Of a DNA stretch of 64,000 nucleotides, positions 11,341 through 23,967 are shown piece after piece. The notes below the pieces were generated by a model. That model ran no database searches and was not told the origin of the DNA. It was given only the letters and a program-made list of their open reading frames with translations. Each line of letters opens with the position of its first letter. The first letter of the stretch is position 1. A program made the translations under genes and the position numbers. The stretch is from Edolisoma coerulescens (Eukaryota; Chordata; Aves; Passeriformes; Campephagidae): contig VWZW01005507.1 in assembly GCA_013397115.1 (NCBI GenBank), positions 4,244,113 through 4,308,112 on the forward strand, in the 5' to 3' direction.

Positions 11341-13399
11341 TGGCACTGATTTCTCACTAAACACAATAACTAACAAATTGATTTTACTGATGCTCAATGA
11401 AAATAAAAAGATCTGATGGAGAGAAGTCATCAAACAGCTCCGAGTACAGGGAATCCTGGTGTGGTGCTTCAGAGCTGGTTGGTGAAGATGATCCAGGCAC
11501 TCACGACACTGAAAAGGCACCAGATGTGATGGCAACACCCTCTCCATCATGTGAACTTGGTCTCCCATTGATTATAATTTAGGCATTTTGTTCTTTTGAG
11601 GCATCTTGTCTAAACCTGGACTTTGCAAAACTTCACAGTAAATTACCACAGTTGGGGGATCTGTGTGTGTTACATAAGTATCTGATTAAATATAACGCTG
11701 AGCTGCTGCCACTTCATGTTAAAAAACCTACCCAGAGAAAGTGTACAAGAAGAAATGAAAAATTATCACAGCATGTTGTATAGGGGGGTGTTTTTGAGTT
11801 AAAAAACAAGAATACAGGAGAAAATCTATTGGGAAGACCAGTGAACAGTACAGGGAAATATACTGGAGAAATATTAATAAAACCTATCCTTCAGTCTCTT
11901 GAAAAATTGTTTTCTCTTAATCTGGGGGGAAAACCCTGAGTAAATTTGCTGTTTTCTTGCTTAATGTACCCCAATATGAGAAAAAAAATGTAGACTTAAA
12001 TCTTAGGCAAAAGCATTCTCTTCTCCCTCAAAAGGGCTTGCTCGGAGGGTTTGTCTTCATTAGCTGTGGAGAGCAGTGACATATTATTTTTGCATTCCTG
12101 TGGACTGCAGCAAATTGTCCCTCTTGGCTGTCATTGTTTCCTACGGAAGCAACAATGGCTCCCATTTATCACGAGCTGACACCAGCGGGCATACGGAATT
12201 ACTGTTCACACTGCAGCACCCAAAGGGATGGGGTAAATAAAACCCCCAGAACACCTAGCAACCAGCAAAAACATGAAAGGAAAAGTACCACTGGTTCGGA
12301 AAATGAACCACCTTTGCATGAATCACAGTGGCTTCCACTTCTAAGCAGCAACTCTGAAAGCGCTGATGAACTTAAAAATCGTCTCATGGGGTGCAGGGAA
12401 GGAATCAAGGGGCTGATGGCACCAGGGAGGCAGTGAAATGTCACCATTAGAGAAGGTTCTGATAAACACAGAGTTTTGTGGAGACATCAAAGCATGGGGC
12501 AGCTGCTGGTACGTCAAAGGAGGATTGTGCTGCCTCCAACAACTCCCTGGTGTCAGCCCGTGTTTGGCGTCACTGACACACTGGAATAAGCGAAGAGAGC
12601 GACTCCAGGCTCTTTTTTTGTGTCACTTGCCGCTGGTGGGATTAGTGTCTCCAGGTTTTCCTGTGCAGGAGGCAAAACCCCCCTCCCATACGGGTGGAAG
12701 GTGTTTCACTGCAGGACATGAAGGGCTCCTCCCCAGCAGGGCAGCCAACATCCACCTCAGCTGTCTGAGAAATGCCTGAACTTTTGTGTCCTCCCGCAGG
12801 AATTCTGGGGTATGCCTTGGCTATTTCTCTGACGTCTGGTTTTGATAAGTGATTTTCAGAGCCTACTGTCTCCTAGGAATTCTGCAGGAAGAAAGTGGGT
12901 GAGGTCATTCAGCTTTTCACTGAGTTTCCTTTCTCTGTTTTTGGCCGTTCTGGTGAACATGACCCTCCAGCGCTCGGGAATATTTCTGTCCCTTAGGAGC
13001 TATCGACCACTCGCTGGTTTTATCTGGGCACACACAAAAGTTCCATGTCGCTGGAAGGGGAAACAAGGTTGACATTAAGCAGGGGAACATAAGCAGCTCG
13101 GAGATGCAGCTGTGAGCTGAGTTCATTTACGAGCTCAAGTGCTGGCAGAGCCCGCGCTTGTTTCTCGGCCGCTCTGCTGGCCCCTGGCCTGGCTCCGAGT
13201 AGCTGAAGGCCATGGAATAATGGCTGGTTTGTCAGCCCCTTTTATTCATGGCAGGGATACTCAGAACGACGCAACAAGTAAAAGAAAATGCATCTTATTT
13301 TCTCTGCTTCAGCAGCACTCTGCCTCAGCGAGTGTGTGACTCGCATACGGCTCTCCTCGGCGAGACTCTTCATATCAGATTTCATTTCTTGCTCCATGG

Positions 13400-13413
13400 G
13401 TTGCCATGGAGAC
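13400..13413. promoter_or_regulatory. X-box-like (RFX-type) site
   Basis: GTTGCCATGGAGAC matches the palindromic RFX consensus with one difference near its right end. It lies in a locally CpG-bearing segment (13,265-13,430). RFX factors often act at ciliary and neuronal genes. Use of this site is an inference. Confidence 0.3.
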
Positions 13414-15689
13414 GATGCTGAACCGCTGCTTTTGTAGGCCAGGAGATTTATGACTGCATCCCCAACCATTCTGCTCATCAGAGCCACACAGGATTCACTT
13501 CAGCATTATGGTTTTTTGCATAAACAGAAGGGGAAACAAGCATACCCTGCGTTTCTCAAAACATTTTTCACAGTCAAATCCTGTATTTTGGATTTCTTGA
13601 GGCCTATCAGAGTCTGTTTATATATATTACAGCCTATTTATGCTAAGTTACTGATTTATAAGGAATGTATAATCACATGTACAAGCCCCTGAGAGCCAAG
13701 GCCTGGCAAGAGTTAAGTGCCTGTATCAAAACAGACCCTTCTGCATTAGCCTTGTTCTTATCTTACTCATTCCAGCTTTTTCACAGGCAGAGACAGTGGG
13801 ATTCAGTGAAGTCACAGCATAAACACCCTCTTTAGAAATCCAAATCATGTGATTTATGATTAGGTTATTGTTTATCAAGCCCACAGGAAGCCTGGGTGCT
13901 ACAGCACACACAAATACAAAGCGGAGCATGTCCCAGCAGCACAAAAGAGCGTGTCGTTAATATTAATTGTTAGCAAATCTAAGGCATCTGACAACAAATC
14001 ATCCTATTGCCCAGACAGTCGGAAGCTCTGGGATAAATGTTCTCCTCCACCTTCCTGGATGCCATTAATCACACCGGATGCACATTGTCCCACCTTCCCT
14101 GGGATGGGTTCATTACCAGACTCCCTGGCGTTGCACCAATGGCTAAAGGAGGTCTGTTCCTGGAACAGCTCCAGGAGACCTTCAGATGCTCTGGGAGCCT
14201 CAAGCGGAACTGAAAAATATATTGTTATAATATTGTCAGGGAGCACTTGCAGGACACGGCCAAGGAAGCCCACGGGGCACAAACACAAGTGGCAGCTGCT
14301 CCTCTTGAGCTGCTCGAGTGCCTTTGCCTGACAGGGAGACCACAACACTTCCCACAAGGGCAAGTGTGCACCAGGAGTGGGATACTGGGCTGGGCTCACA
14401 CGTGTCACAGCAACACAAGGGTTTGCTGAGGGACAGTGCTCTGAGGTGGCTTCAGGGCAGTGCTTTGGCTGGGCTCAGCATGAAAACCACGTCATTTTTA
14501 CTCTGCAGAGCAGAAAAGGCCTGTCAGATCACTTGGCATGTGCCTGAATATTCCTTAGAGTATCTTCTTGTTTTCCAGTAGGTGTTTTACCTCTTCACGT
14601 TTCCCATCCCCCTGGCACGGCAGTTCAGAACAAGGGTTCAGAACCAGTTGCCACTACACCTTTACCAGCAGCCTTCCAGGCAATTTTCCATCCATTAGCA
14701 CAGCAGTATTACCTTCTAAATGAGCACAAATACTTTTCCCTGTTAATATTTAATGAAACACAGACTGACCCATTACACTGAACCATGACACATCCAGGCA
14801 CAAGGGGAAGAAAACAAGCGCCAAGCACAACTTAAATTATCTGCATCAAATCCTCCAAAACGGCCAGAAATTCTGAATTTTCAGCTTGAGGCATGGCATC
14901 AGCCCAGGTCCAGTGGTGGACAAGTGCTCCCAGCTGTCTGGAAGCAGGGCTGGTTAACGTGTTTCAAGTGGGTCAAGCTGTCTCACTGATCCCCAGGGAA
15001 ATGTAGGCCACTGCACTTCCATTTGCACAGCAGCAACACAGCAGAGTTGTCAGAGTCACTAGGACACAAACCCCTCAAATAAACCCTGAATGTGGAAGCA
15101 GAGCTGAAATAGAGTAAATCTGTAGTTGGCACCCCTGTGATACAACCAGCAGCCCTTGAACAGACGCTGATTTATTGCTACGACGTTGCTGGACCAAGGC
15201 TTGCATCTGCTGAAGGGTCCAGTCCTTTTGAAAAACATATGATATCCCATTAATATGTTGAGAGGCATCTATTATTAACTAAGTAATTAGATAATTATTA
15301 ACCTCAAAAGAGCACAATTTCTCTCTCTCAAAAAAAAAAAATCAAAATCGGCCTAAATCAAGCTCTCTGCTGCTTCAGCCAGACTGCTCCCTGTAACTGA
15401 ACCTGCTAATTTAAGGACATTTATTTTGGGAACGTGCACCATCACACAAAAATAGTGGTCCATGGGCCCCAAATAGCAGCAAAGGCCAGATCAGGTACAG
15501 GAGTCTGAGTGTGATAACCTGGAGTCCTTTGTTAGAGCAAAAGCCAGGGAAATGGGATATGCTGTGGAAAGGATCGGGAATCTGAGGTCGGCAGCTCCTC
15601 AAGGTCACCGTGGCTGCCAGGCAGAGAGGCCGGGAGGGAAGAGCCCACAGACCACGGAGGGAAATGGATCTCCTGCTCTTCCCAAGCTG

Positions 15690-15810
15690 GTTGGCTCAAT
15701 GAGGTCGTAATTAACACGGAGCAGCTCGTTAGATTAGCGTCCATCTAGTATTGACACATTTAGCCAAGGCTGTTAATATGCTGGAAGTAGTTAATTAGTG
15801 CTAACGTGGC
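15690..15810. promoter_or_regulatory. Homeodomain-motif-rich block, possible conserved non-coding element
   Basis: Within 120 bases there are several TAAT-core sites (for example GTAATTAACA near 15707, TTAATTAG near 15791, and TTAATATG near 15772), plus GATTAGCG and TTGACA. There is no open frame of interest and no repeat signature. Such density is typical of developmental enhancers in vertebrates, but conservation cannot be judged from one sequence. Confidence 0.2.
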
Positions 15811-16273
15811 TCTGAAGACAGGGCAGACCTACATTCCAGCAGGGCGGGATGGAGTAGTTTTGTAGGAGAATGCAACAGTTTTAGGTCAATCATTTCAGAG
15901 CAATCCTGGGCTCGTCCCTGGCTTTCACCAGCTGCAGGAGGGGAATGGCAATCCCTGCAGCTTGGGAATGAAAACATAACTTCTGGAGTTCCTACAAAAG
16001 TGCACATATGTGGATTTGTAGCTGCTCAGGCTTGAGGCATCCCCAGAGCTACAACTTTCTGAGCAAGAACGAGGCACATTTAAAATAAGCACTTTTCTTT
16101 TATATAGAGAATTGTTTGGTTTGCTAGAACTATAAATTGCCTGATTCCTGATGTTTAATAACCAAATCTATGCATTTGAGGAGGGCCTTATAAGTGAAAA
16201 ACAAAATTAGACAGAAATTCTAGCTCCCAATTTTCATGCTGGAATCCAGGGGTATACATTTATATATACTCAC

Positions 16274-16330
16274 ACCAACCATGGCAGTAGCTGCGTGAAC
16301 AACATTGTTATCAATTCCAGACTCTGGCAC
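16274..16330 (-). CDS. Candidate small internal exon (57 bases)
   Basis: On the minus strand a CTGAAAG acceptor is followed by 57 bases and a GTGAGT donor. Two frames are open. The phase-0 frame gives 19 residues containing ESGIDNNVVHAATAMVG. The frame with one leading base gives a hydrophobic peptide (CQSLELITMLFTQLLPW). The second fits the trailing phase of the candidate exon at 16810-16923 and the leading phase of 4928-5126. The pyrimidine tract before the acceptor is modest. Its short length gives the open frames little weight alone. Confidence 0.2.
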
Positions 16331-16809
16331 CTTTCAGGCATCAAAAGCATAATTTAGAGACAAGGTAGAATCCACATTGCTCAAAACCACACGTTAATAA
16401 TGCCATTGTTGACATTTTGAGTGTGCATGTAGCTCCCATAAAAGCACTGAGCATTTTTTCCTCAATATCCAAACACCTGCTCAGAAGATCAAAACCGTTT
16501 TCTTAATAAATTACTCAAAAAGTTGGATACATTATGTATCCTCATACACTTCAGTTTTGCAAATGAATCTTCTATTAGAAGACATTAGTTCATTCCTCTG
16601 AGTGGAATTTTAGGCATCAAAAATCTCTTCAGATCATTTAATATATATAATGTAAATATTCCAGTAGGGAGTCTCAAAAAGTTAGTATTTCCAATAAATA
16701 AAAAAAACCCCATGCACATGACTGAAAAGGAAAACAAATTTTTCCTTTCACAATAATCCAAGTCTTCCTGCATCTTTGGCTTTCAGCATTCCAACACCTC
16801 ACTCCATAC

Positions 16810-16923
16810 CTGTCCAAGTCTTGCACAGAGAAGATCATCCCGCGGTCAATACAGAAACCTGAGAGGCTCAAAGATGTCACTGCAAACATTTCCAGAGTTA
16901 AAATGCCAATCCAGCCTATTTCC
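16810..16923 (-). CDS. Candidate internal coding exon, unidentified protein
   Basis: On the minus strand a TTTCATTTAG acceptor precedes 114 bases ending at a GTATGG donor. With one leading base the segment encodes 37 codons without stop, leaving two trailing bases. The peptide starts EIGWIGILTLEMFAV and continues through GFCIDRGMIFSVQDLD. The first part is hydrophobic and could span or enter a membrane. The trailing phase agrees with the 57-base candidate at 16274-16330. A second frame is open for about 25 codons and then stops, so the choice of frame is not certain. No protein family was recognised. Confidence 0.25.
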
Positions 16924-19900
16924 CTAAATGAAATGCGTGTGTGGCAGAATGATTTGATGTGTTCTTTATTCTCAGCTGGAGGAAGGAGCATTGCTGCAGT
17001 GATTTGAGTGGTTCTGCCCACTGTGTCTCACAGTTGCAAAGGCTTTTGGCTGCAGAATCAAAAGCCTGATGATTGCTCACCATTTAGGGAGGGAAAAAAA
17101 GCATTTTTTATAATTACAGACCGATTTTATCCAAAAGGACGGGCCTGGATATGACACAAAATGAAGTCTCTGATGACCTGCCCGTGTTTTTCAAATGGGG
17201 TCACGCACACACAACATCTACTGCAGGTTTTGTTGGCAGTACAGACACTTCAGGAAGGATGTGGTGATCCCCTCACTGGCTGCATCACCATCAGGCAGCT
17301 TTGCTCCAGCGATGGTGGTTCAGGGAATTGGGGATGGCTCGGGAATTCACAGAATAGTTTAAATTGGTGGCTTCTTGCTATGCCAAAAATACCCTCTTCC
17401 AGCAGCTTTTAACTTACTCCCTCCCCGGGGTTTGTACCTGTGCTCGATGCAGGGCCTTAGCATGGAGGAATCTTACTGATGAAGTTTGAAAATTATATTA
17501 ATTTTTTTGTACAGCAATATGCAACCAGTTTGACACTTTACAAAAAAACCCCAAACCATCCCAAAATCCCAAATGATGGGTTTGGTAAGCGCAGGGCATC
17601 TCTAAAATGTGTTTCAAGAGCCCAGTTTCCAGCTGAGCAACAAAAGCTAGATCTGGTTAACAAAACTAGATGTAGCTGTTAAAATACCTCTAAGGAATTG
17701 GGTTAATAAGAGGGAGAATCCCTCTGAGCCTCAGCAGGCAGAAGCCCATGCAGCCAAGTTAGCAACACAACCCAGGCCCAGCTATTGTTTTACTGGATGC
17801 CTTTGAGGGGGAGAGGGGGCCATGGAGCAGGAAGGAATTTTTATGCATATATGCATACAGAAAAGGCCTGTTTTTTCATCTATGTAAAGTCAAAACATAC
17901 TGGAACCATAAATTACATCCTGGAGAAGTGTTCAGAGTTTGTATCCTTTTAAGGAATACAGCCTAAAGTTAGCACCCCTCTTCCAAGGTATAATCTTCCA
18001 TCACTGTGAGATGCTGCTGCCTGATCGCAGCCAGACAACTGGCTCGGCACCAAGAGCCCCAACCTGCCAACATATGGAAACAATTGCTTCCCTTCAGATT
18101 GGAAATGACATACCCTGGGTGTGTGCACAACATCCCCCATCAATCACCCCAAATGGGTTGGTATTTGGACTTTAGCTTACTATCCAGTGGAGATCCCCAG
18201 AGCCTGGTGGGAAGGGCAGCAAAGGTATTTACACAGAGCAGAAAGCAAAAGAGCTGCTGGCCCGGTCTGAGCCTCTCTGGACAAGGCTGGGTTTCACACA
18301 CCAGCACAGATCTTGCTCAAGCTTCATGTAAAAGCAGCTAAATCTTGAAGTTAGACCTCCTCTTGCCTTTTTTCTCTCCCCCTTCTCCTGAAATAGAGGC
18401 ACAACTGCCATTTAAAAGTACCTGCAACCCAAAAAGTTTATGAGAAAAAAAATCTCTGAAACAAAATCTCAGCTACTCCAAATAAGAACAGCCTACTGAA
18501 GTCAAAAACCACCCCCAGGACTCCAGGAAATCCCCACACCGTGGCAGCCTCAGCAAGAGAAGTGAGGGGAGAGGTTTAAAGGTGAATATCTGTCCATAGG
18601 TTATGTCCTTTGACACCAGTGACGGCCTCTCAGTGAAGCTGTCATGGGCTTGCAACACAAGGGAAAAATCAAGAGGATTTTTGTTGAATGATCTAGAGAG
18701 AGCAAGAAGGCAAATTCCTGTTGAGAATTGAAAAAAGCCTTAGTTCAAGGAGTTTTCTGGGCTCATACAGCAAAGGATGCTGAAGGAAAAAGAGGCAACT
18801 TCCTAAAGAACTGCTGGGACAAGTGAAAAGCCAGGAGGGGTCTGTGTTTTAAACCAGCAAACACCAGTGATGGTGGCACTTCTGCAGCCACTCCTTAGCA
18901 TCCCAGGAAACTGAAATGAGCAGAGGTGAACATATATTTTTCCATTGCTTTCATCAGAGCCAGGAGTTCACGGGAATGTTGGAATTCTATGGGTGACGTG
19001 ACTGATTACTTCATGCTAATGTAACCTCTGGAGTTAGCTCTTCTATGGATTATAGGGACAGCAAGGTTTTCACACAGATGACAAGAGGCAGAAGCACATC
19101 CAGCTGTAATGTACAGGAGACAAACCATCACCTGGGCTTTTTGCAGGAGTGGAGCTGTTGTGATGGTTAAGGTCCTGTCTGGGCAACCAAGATAAACAGA
19201 CTGAACCCCCACCTCTGTTCCTGCAGCAGCTCCGAGTTCTCTCCAAGGCAGATTTTCCAAAAGCACGTGAAGATGCAGACAAGCACCGTGGAGGATTTAC
19301 AAACACCTCTCTGCAGGCTGGATACTTATCAGCACCTGTTGGTGTCCTTTGGGTCCCGTCTGAGGGAACATTACAGATGTCATTACTCAGATCCAGCCAA
19401 TTCTGCCTTCAGGCACAGAACATTTCCATGCAAGTGAAAGAGAGCAGTGAGCTCATATCCAAGGATGGGACTGAGCCCCAAGTAGAGTAGGAAAAAGGAT
19501 TTGCTGCCTGACAAAAATAGGCGAAGTGCCTTGTCACATCTGACAAATGCCTCAGATGGCAGTGCATGGCTTTGGGGGGCTATTAAAAGAGTTCCTATTT
19601 CCACGGATCAACTGATTCCTGGTCACAGGTAGGTTGGTGGCCTCTTTCTCACTGGCAATGAAAATGGGTCTCAGCATCAGTGGGCAGCAGGGAACTAACC
19701 ATTATTATTTCCTCATCCCTAACGTTTCCCTCGCTGTCATTTGTTGATGAGCAATTCCAGGCTGGATTCTGCAGGTCACAGAGCTTTTTATCCTCACTCA
19801 CAGGAGCTGCTCAAATTTGAGGAAAAAAAATTGCAGCCTTTTACAACAGAGGTTGCCAAATCAGGCGCTTTCTTGCTGAAAGTGGGATGTGATCTGCCTG

Positions 19901-22900
19901 GGTTTGGATGTTTCCAAACACAAAATAAAATTAGGTCAGACCTGATGCACATTCCTAAAGTCAAGGGCCCTGCTGCAGACGAGGATTTAGGTAATAGCTG
20001 TGATCTGCTGCTAACGAGCAGTTAATTTGTGTTCCTTTCTTGCATTTATCATTTGTAAACAGAGAGGCCATATTAACAACTAACACTCGAGGAACCCCTT
20101 CAGTTGTGGGTTTTGTGTGACTCATCACAGTTTATGTTCACAAAACAGCTGAGGAGAAACCAGCTTGGTTTTGCTGCAAGGAAAGCAGAGTGCCCAGATG
20201 AAAAGACCACGGTCTCTAACTGATTTTGAAACTAACTCAGTTTGAAAAACCAGAAGTGGGCAATTACATTTCCCAGCAGATACTGCTCTGGTGCAGGAGA
20301 AATATTTGTTGGTTGGCAGACAGGCAGTTCTTGGGTGTGTACCACACAAAGAATACTTTCATTTTTTGGCACGGTGCAGCATTGCTGAAATACCAAAGAC
20401 CATGGCTAATTAAGTGGAGTGATGGAACAGAATGATTTGATGATAAGATTTAATTGGTATGAAGGTTCCCATAGAGGAGTTACTGTGTCTGTCTGGGAGG
20501 AGCAGACGCTCAGCTCAGGGGGGCATTGCTCAACTGGAGCTGAGGGGTAAAGGGCACAGGGGTGCCCTGTGCTTGCTCCCAGTCCTGGCACTCCAGCAGC
20601 AATTTAGGGAACACTGAACCAGTCTCTTGCTGTCACAGTGGTTGAGAATCACCAGGATCAATCATAGCCCCTTTCCCCCACACTGACTGCTGGGGGATGG
20701 AGTCACAAGGTAGCTCCTACAGAACCTGAGTAGGGATGGGCCTGCTCCACTGCTTCACAGGAGCACAGACCTGGAGCCAGCCATTAACTCCCTCAATGCT
20801 GGTGCTTTCAGCTGATCGTTCTGATTTTTCAGTAATAAAAGACGATTATCTTAACTTTCTAAACAGGAAATCGGCCTTGGATAAACCACTCATTAGACTG
20901 ATCCTTGCTCCCCAGCTTGGCTGACATCACTGAAGTAGGTTCCCCCAGGATTCCCCATCTGTACCCGCATGGAAGCTTTCCCCACGTGTCCCATTTGGGG
21001 CTCCAGACTGGACTAAACTGGCAGTGCTGCAGTCTCCAGGGATACAAAGTTCCACGAGGCCAAAAATCACTGATCAAAGCACAGGGCAGTAACTACAGCC
21101 ATATTAGGAGCAGTAAATTGGTATTGCTAAGGGGAAGAGTTGGCCCTTCAGAGCATTCTCCTTCCTTGGACATGGACAGATGATCCAGCATTCAATCACA
21201 GGCCACTTCCAGCTGCCTTGACACAAGGCCAACACCAAACAGCCAAGAGAGGAGAGCCAAGATCTTTCCTAGAAGAGCCCAAAAGATTTCCCGCAAGGAA
21301 ACAAGAGATTTGTCGCAAGGGAACAAAGATTTTGTGCTCAGCATATGTTTAGGTCACCAAGTCAGGCAACACCACCCATGGAAGAGTCACAGGTTTCAGG
21401 ATCCTCCAGGTAAAGATAAATACAATCACCACACTCCAAATTTCACTACTACCTCCGCAATGACTTTTGCTGCAGAAAGAATCAGAAAAATGAAAATAAT
21501 TCTCTGATTATATCTCTCACCGTTCTCCGTGTTCAGCAAAATCAGTCATGGTTCTAAATGTGGCCTTTTATTTTCTACTACACAAGCTTGACTATACAGA
21601 GTAAATCTTAAAACATGGTTTCATAACTCCCATTTGACTGTGAATTCACTGCAAGAGGGTCTGCACAATTAAAACCTTGCAGCAGCTGGGCTGTAACAGC
21701 GGCCACCTGACCCCTGAGCACCAGGTGACATTGGATATAACAGAACATACACCTACGAGTTAAGATAGTCTCTGATTTTCACTCCTTTCTGCTAACACTT
21801 GGCAGGGATCCCCTGATGAGCCAAGAGCACTGATTTACAGAGATTTGTGCCTGTCTGTATCATGACATTCCTGTCCGTGCTCTTCTCCTTCACTAGCAGG
21901 GAAAAAGAGCCAACAACTGCTGTTCTCTTTCTCCTCCCACCCTGGAGGAAAGAAAGCCAGCACATGATAGCTCTTGCTGCAACATAAATTATTTTCTTCT
22001 GATGCTGTTTCCTCCCTTTGCTGCCAGAGATCTGGGGAGCTCCAAGATCTGCCCAGTCAGCATCACCTTGGCTTCTGTGCCTTGCAGAATGAATCTACCT
22101 CATCAATTACTCAATAGAAAGAGCCCTGAGCAAGCAGCCCTTCCCCTCCTTAAACCAGGGCAGACAAGAAACTGTCCCTCTGTTCAAGGAAACATCTCCC
22201 CTTCTTCCTCATCTCACTTAATTACCATAATTGTCAAAGGCTTTTCCCTCCACATCTCAGATTGCTCAGAAGTTGCCCAGTAGGGAGCCCCTCTCTCCCA
22301 ACTTGAAACTCTCTGTTTCTATCAGCCCACAGAAACTGAGCAGCTCAGAGCATTAGAGGAGAATTATAGTTATTTCAAATGCATCAGACTCTGGTAGTTG
22401 GGAAAATACATTGAGTTGTTAGAGTATAATCTGCTGTGTTTCCAAGTGGTTCTTGGCATTAAAACAGTGATCCACAGGACAGGAGTTTTTTAGCTGAAGA
22501 CAATACAGTTCAGCCATAACACTCTGGTCTCCAAGGCTGCTGCTGCCACACTGCTCTCCTGGAACACCCTTTGGTGACAGCAGCAGGCTCAGCTGATCCT
22601 CTTGGCATAGTCAGCAAGGGTGTTGGCTCACAAACCAGTTGCCTCAGAATAAATACACATGGAGTGAAGAAATGCAGGATTGCAGCTGCTCTCCAGCAAA
22701 TTCTTGCAGAAACAAGCTGTGATGAAAGTCACAGCAGCAGTTGAGGCTGAGTGGCTGATCAGACAGTGCTCCCAGGCCCCCCAAGGGACACCTTCACTGC
22801 TCTGCCAGCCAGGCAGTTCACCTGCTACAGACATGCTTTTAGATGACGCTTTCCTGCTCACCTAAGTCTGATTTTATGGAGCACTCAGCTCCCCAAATGC

Positions 22901-23715
22901 CCTACTTGCAGGGAATAAAAGGCCAGTCAGTCATTATGCTGACAAAACACCAGCAAGAGGGAGAGAGCCTATCTGAGCAGTTGGTTAAAAATTGGTCTAG
23001 ACTTGCTCTCATTAATTTGCTTTAGAGACGGGTGGGAAAAAGGACAGGAGACTGAATTTTACCTGCCCTGAGACAGCCCTTGTGGCTCTGTGCTACCTGT
23101 GCTGCTCAGCCAGGGGACACTGCAAACACTTGGCCTCCCTTGGCCCAGCTCAGTCAAACTCTCTCAAAACCAACAACTCTACCTTCAAACAGCCGAAGGG
23201 AGGCTCTTCCAACCTCACAGCCTCCAGATGTGGAGCTTTTAAGTAGAAGTATTTCCTCATGTGGTAACTCCCAAGCGTTTGGTTTATCCACGCCAGAGGA
23301 AGGGTTGTTACTGATATAGGGTTATACAGCAGGTGAACTCTCAGTTTTTATAGCTGTTTACTCAGGATGGGGGAAAGAGCCAGGAAGAAATACCTTGAGT
23401 GACATCAGCAGGGTAATTTTTAACATGTACTGTCATAAGGAGACAAAAATCATCTCTCACACAGGTGCTCCCCAGTAAGTATAGTTTGGAAAATGTACCT
23501 TTTTTCCATTTCTGAATATAGGCAAAAATGAACAACACAACTGCTAAACCTGCTGGCAGAGAGCAACTGTTTGACAGTGTCCACAGTGCAATCGAGTCAG
23601 GTAACATCCAGTACTGGAGAAAACTGGGAGGGTTTGCACGTGTTGCTGACTGAACTCGGCTGGCAAAGCCAGCTCAGGCCAGTGTCTGGATCAGTTCTTT
23701 GGGGCTCTACAATTC
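16924..23715. other. Non-coding stretch, intron-like
   Basis: No exon with good splice sites and a persuasive frame was found. The open frames are all under about 115 codons, and many overlap on opposite strands. A 16-base palindrome at 17842-17857 is listed separately. The segment around 19990-20090 is rich in TTAAT and ATTTGTAAACA motifs and looks regulatory rather than coding. No CR1 copy was recognised. Confidence 0.4.
17842..17857. repeat. Perfect 16-base palindrome with two ATGCAT cores
   Basis: TATGCATATATGCATA is its own reverse complement. It carries two ATGCAT hexamers, resembling POU-factor binding cores. It may simply be a product of AT-rich sequence. Confidence 0.8.
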
Positions 23716-23967
23716 AGTGGAATTTAATGACACACCTGGGACCTTAAAGCTCATCCAGTCCCACCCCCTGCCATGGGCAGGGACACCTCTCCCAATCTCA
23801 GGTTGCTCCAAGCCCTGTCCAACCTGCCTTCGGACCCTTCCAGGCATGAGGCAGCCACAGCTTTTCTGGGCAGCCTGTGCCAGGCCCTCACCACCCTCAC
23901 AGGGAAGAATTTTCCCTAATATCAACTCTAACCCTGCTCTCTCTCAGTTGAAGCCATTCCCTCTCGT
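23716..23967 (-). mobile_element. CR1 LINE fragment, 3' end, minus strand
   Basis: About 250 bases of the CR1 3' region in reverse orientation. It is recognised by 'gggaccttaaagctcatcc', 'ccatgggcagggacacctc', 'aggttgctccaagccctg', 'ccacagcttttctgggca' and 'gaagccattccctctcgt'. The terminal tail at the left edge is degraded. There are several mismatches to the usual CR1 sequence, so it is an old, inactive copy with no coding capacity. Confidence 0.93.

Larger units (their letters stand above)
11341..16273. other. Non-coding stretch, regulatory-looking
   Basis: Open frames of 100 codons at 12134-12436 (plus) and 126-134 codons on both strands near 13951-14408 have no convincing splice partners, and the latter two overlap each other. 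I treat all three as chance. Contents listed separately are an X-box-like site at 13400-13413 and a homeodomain-rich block at 15690-15810. A 12-base A run lies near 15328. No CR1 copy was seen. Confidence 0.45.

Noticed and set aside
12134..12436. 100-codon plus-strand frame starting at ATG
   Set aside because: No splice acceptor or donor that fits, no recognised motif, and no upstream start context; frames of this length occur by chance.
13951..14408. Overlapping frames of 126 (plus) and 134 (minus) codons
   Set aside because: They overlap on opposite strands with no splice support or family match, typical of stop-poor GC-richer sequence.
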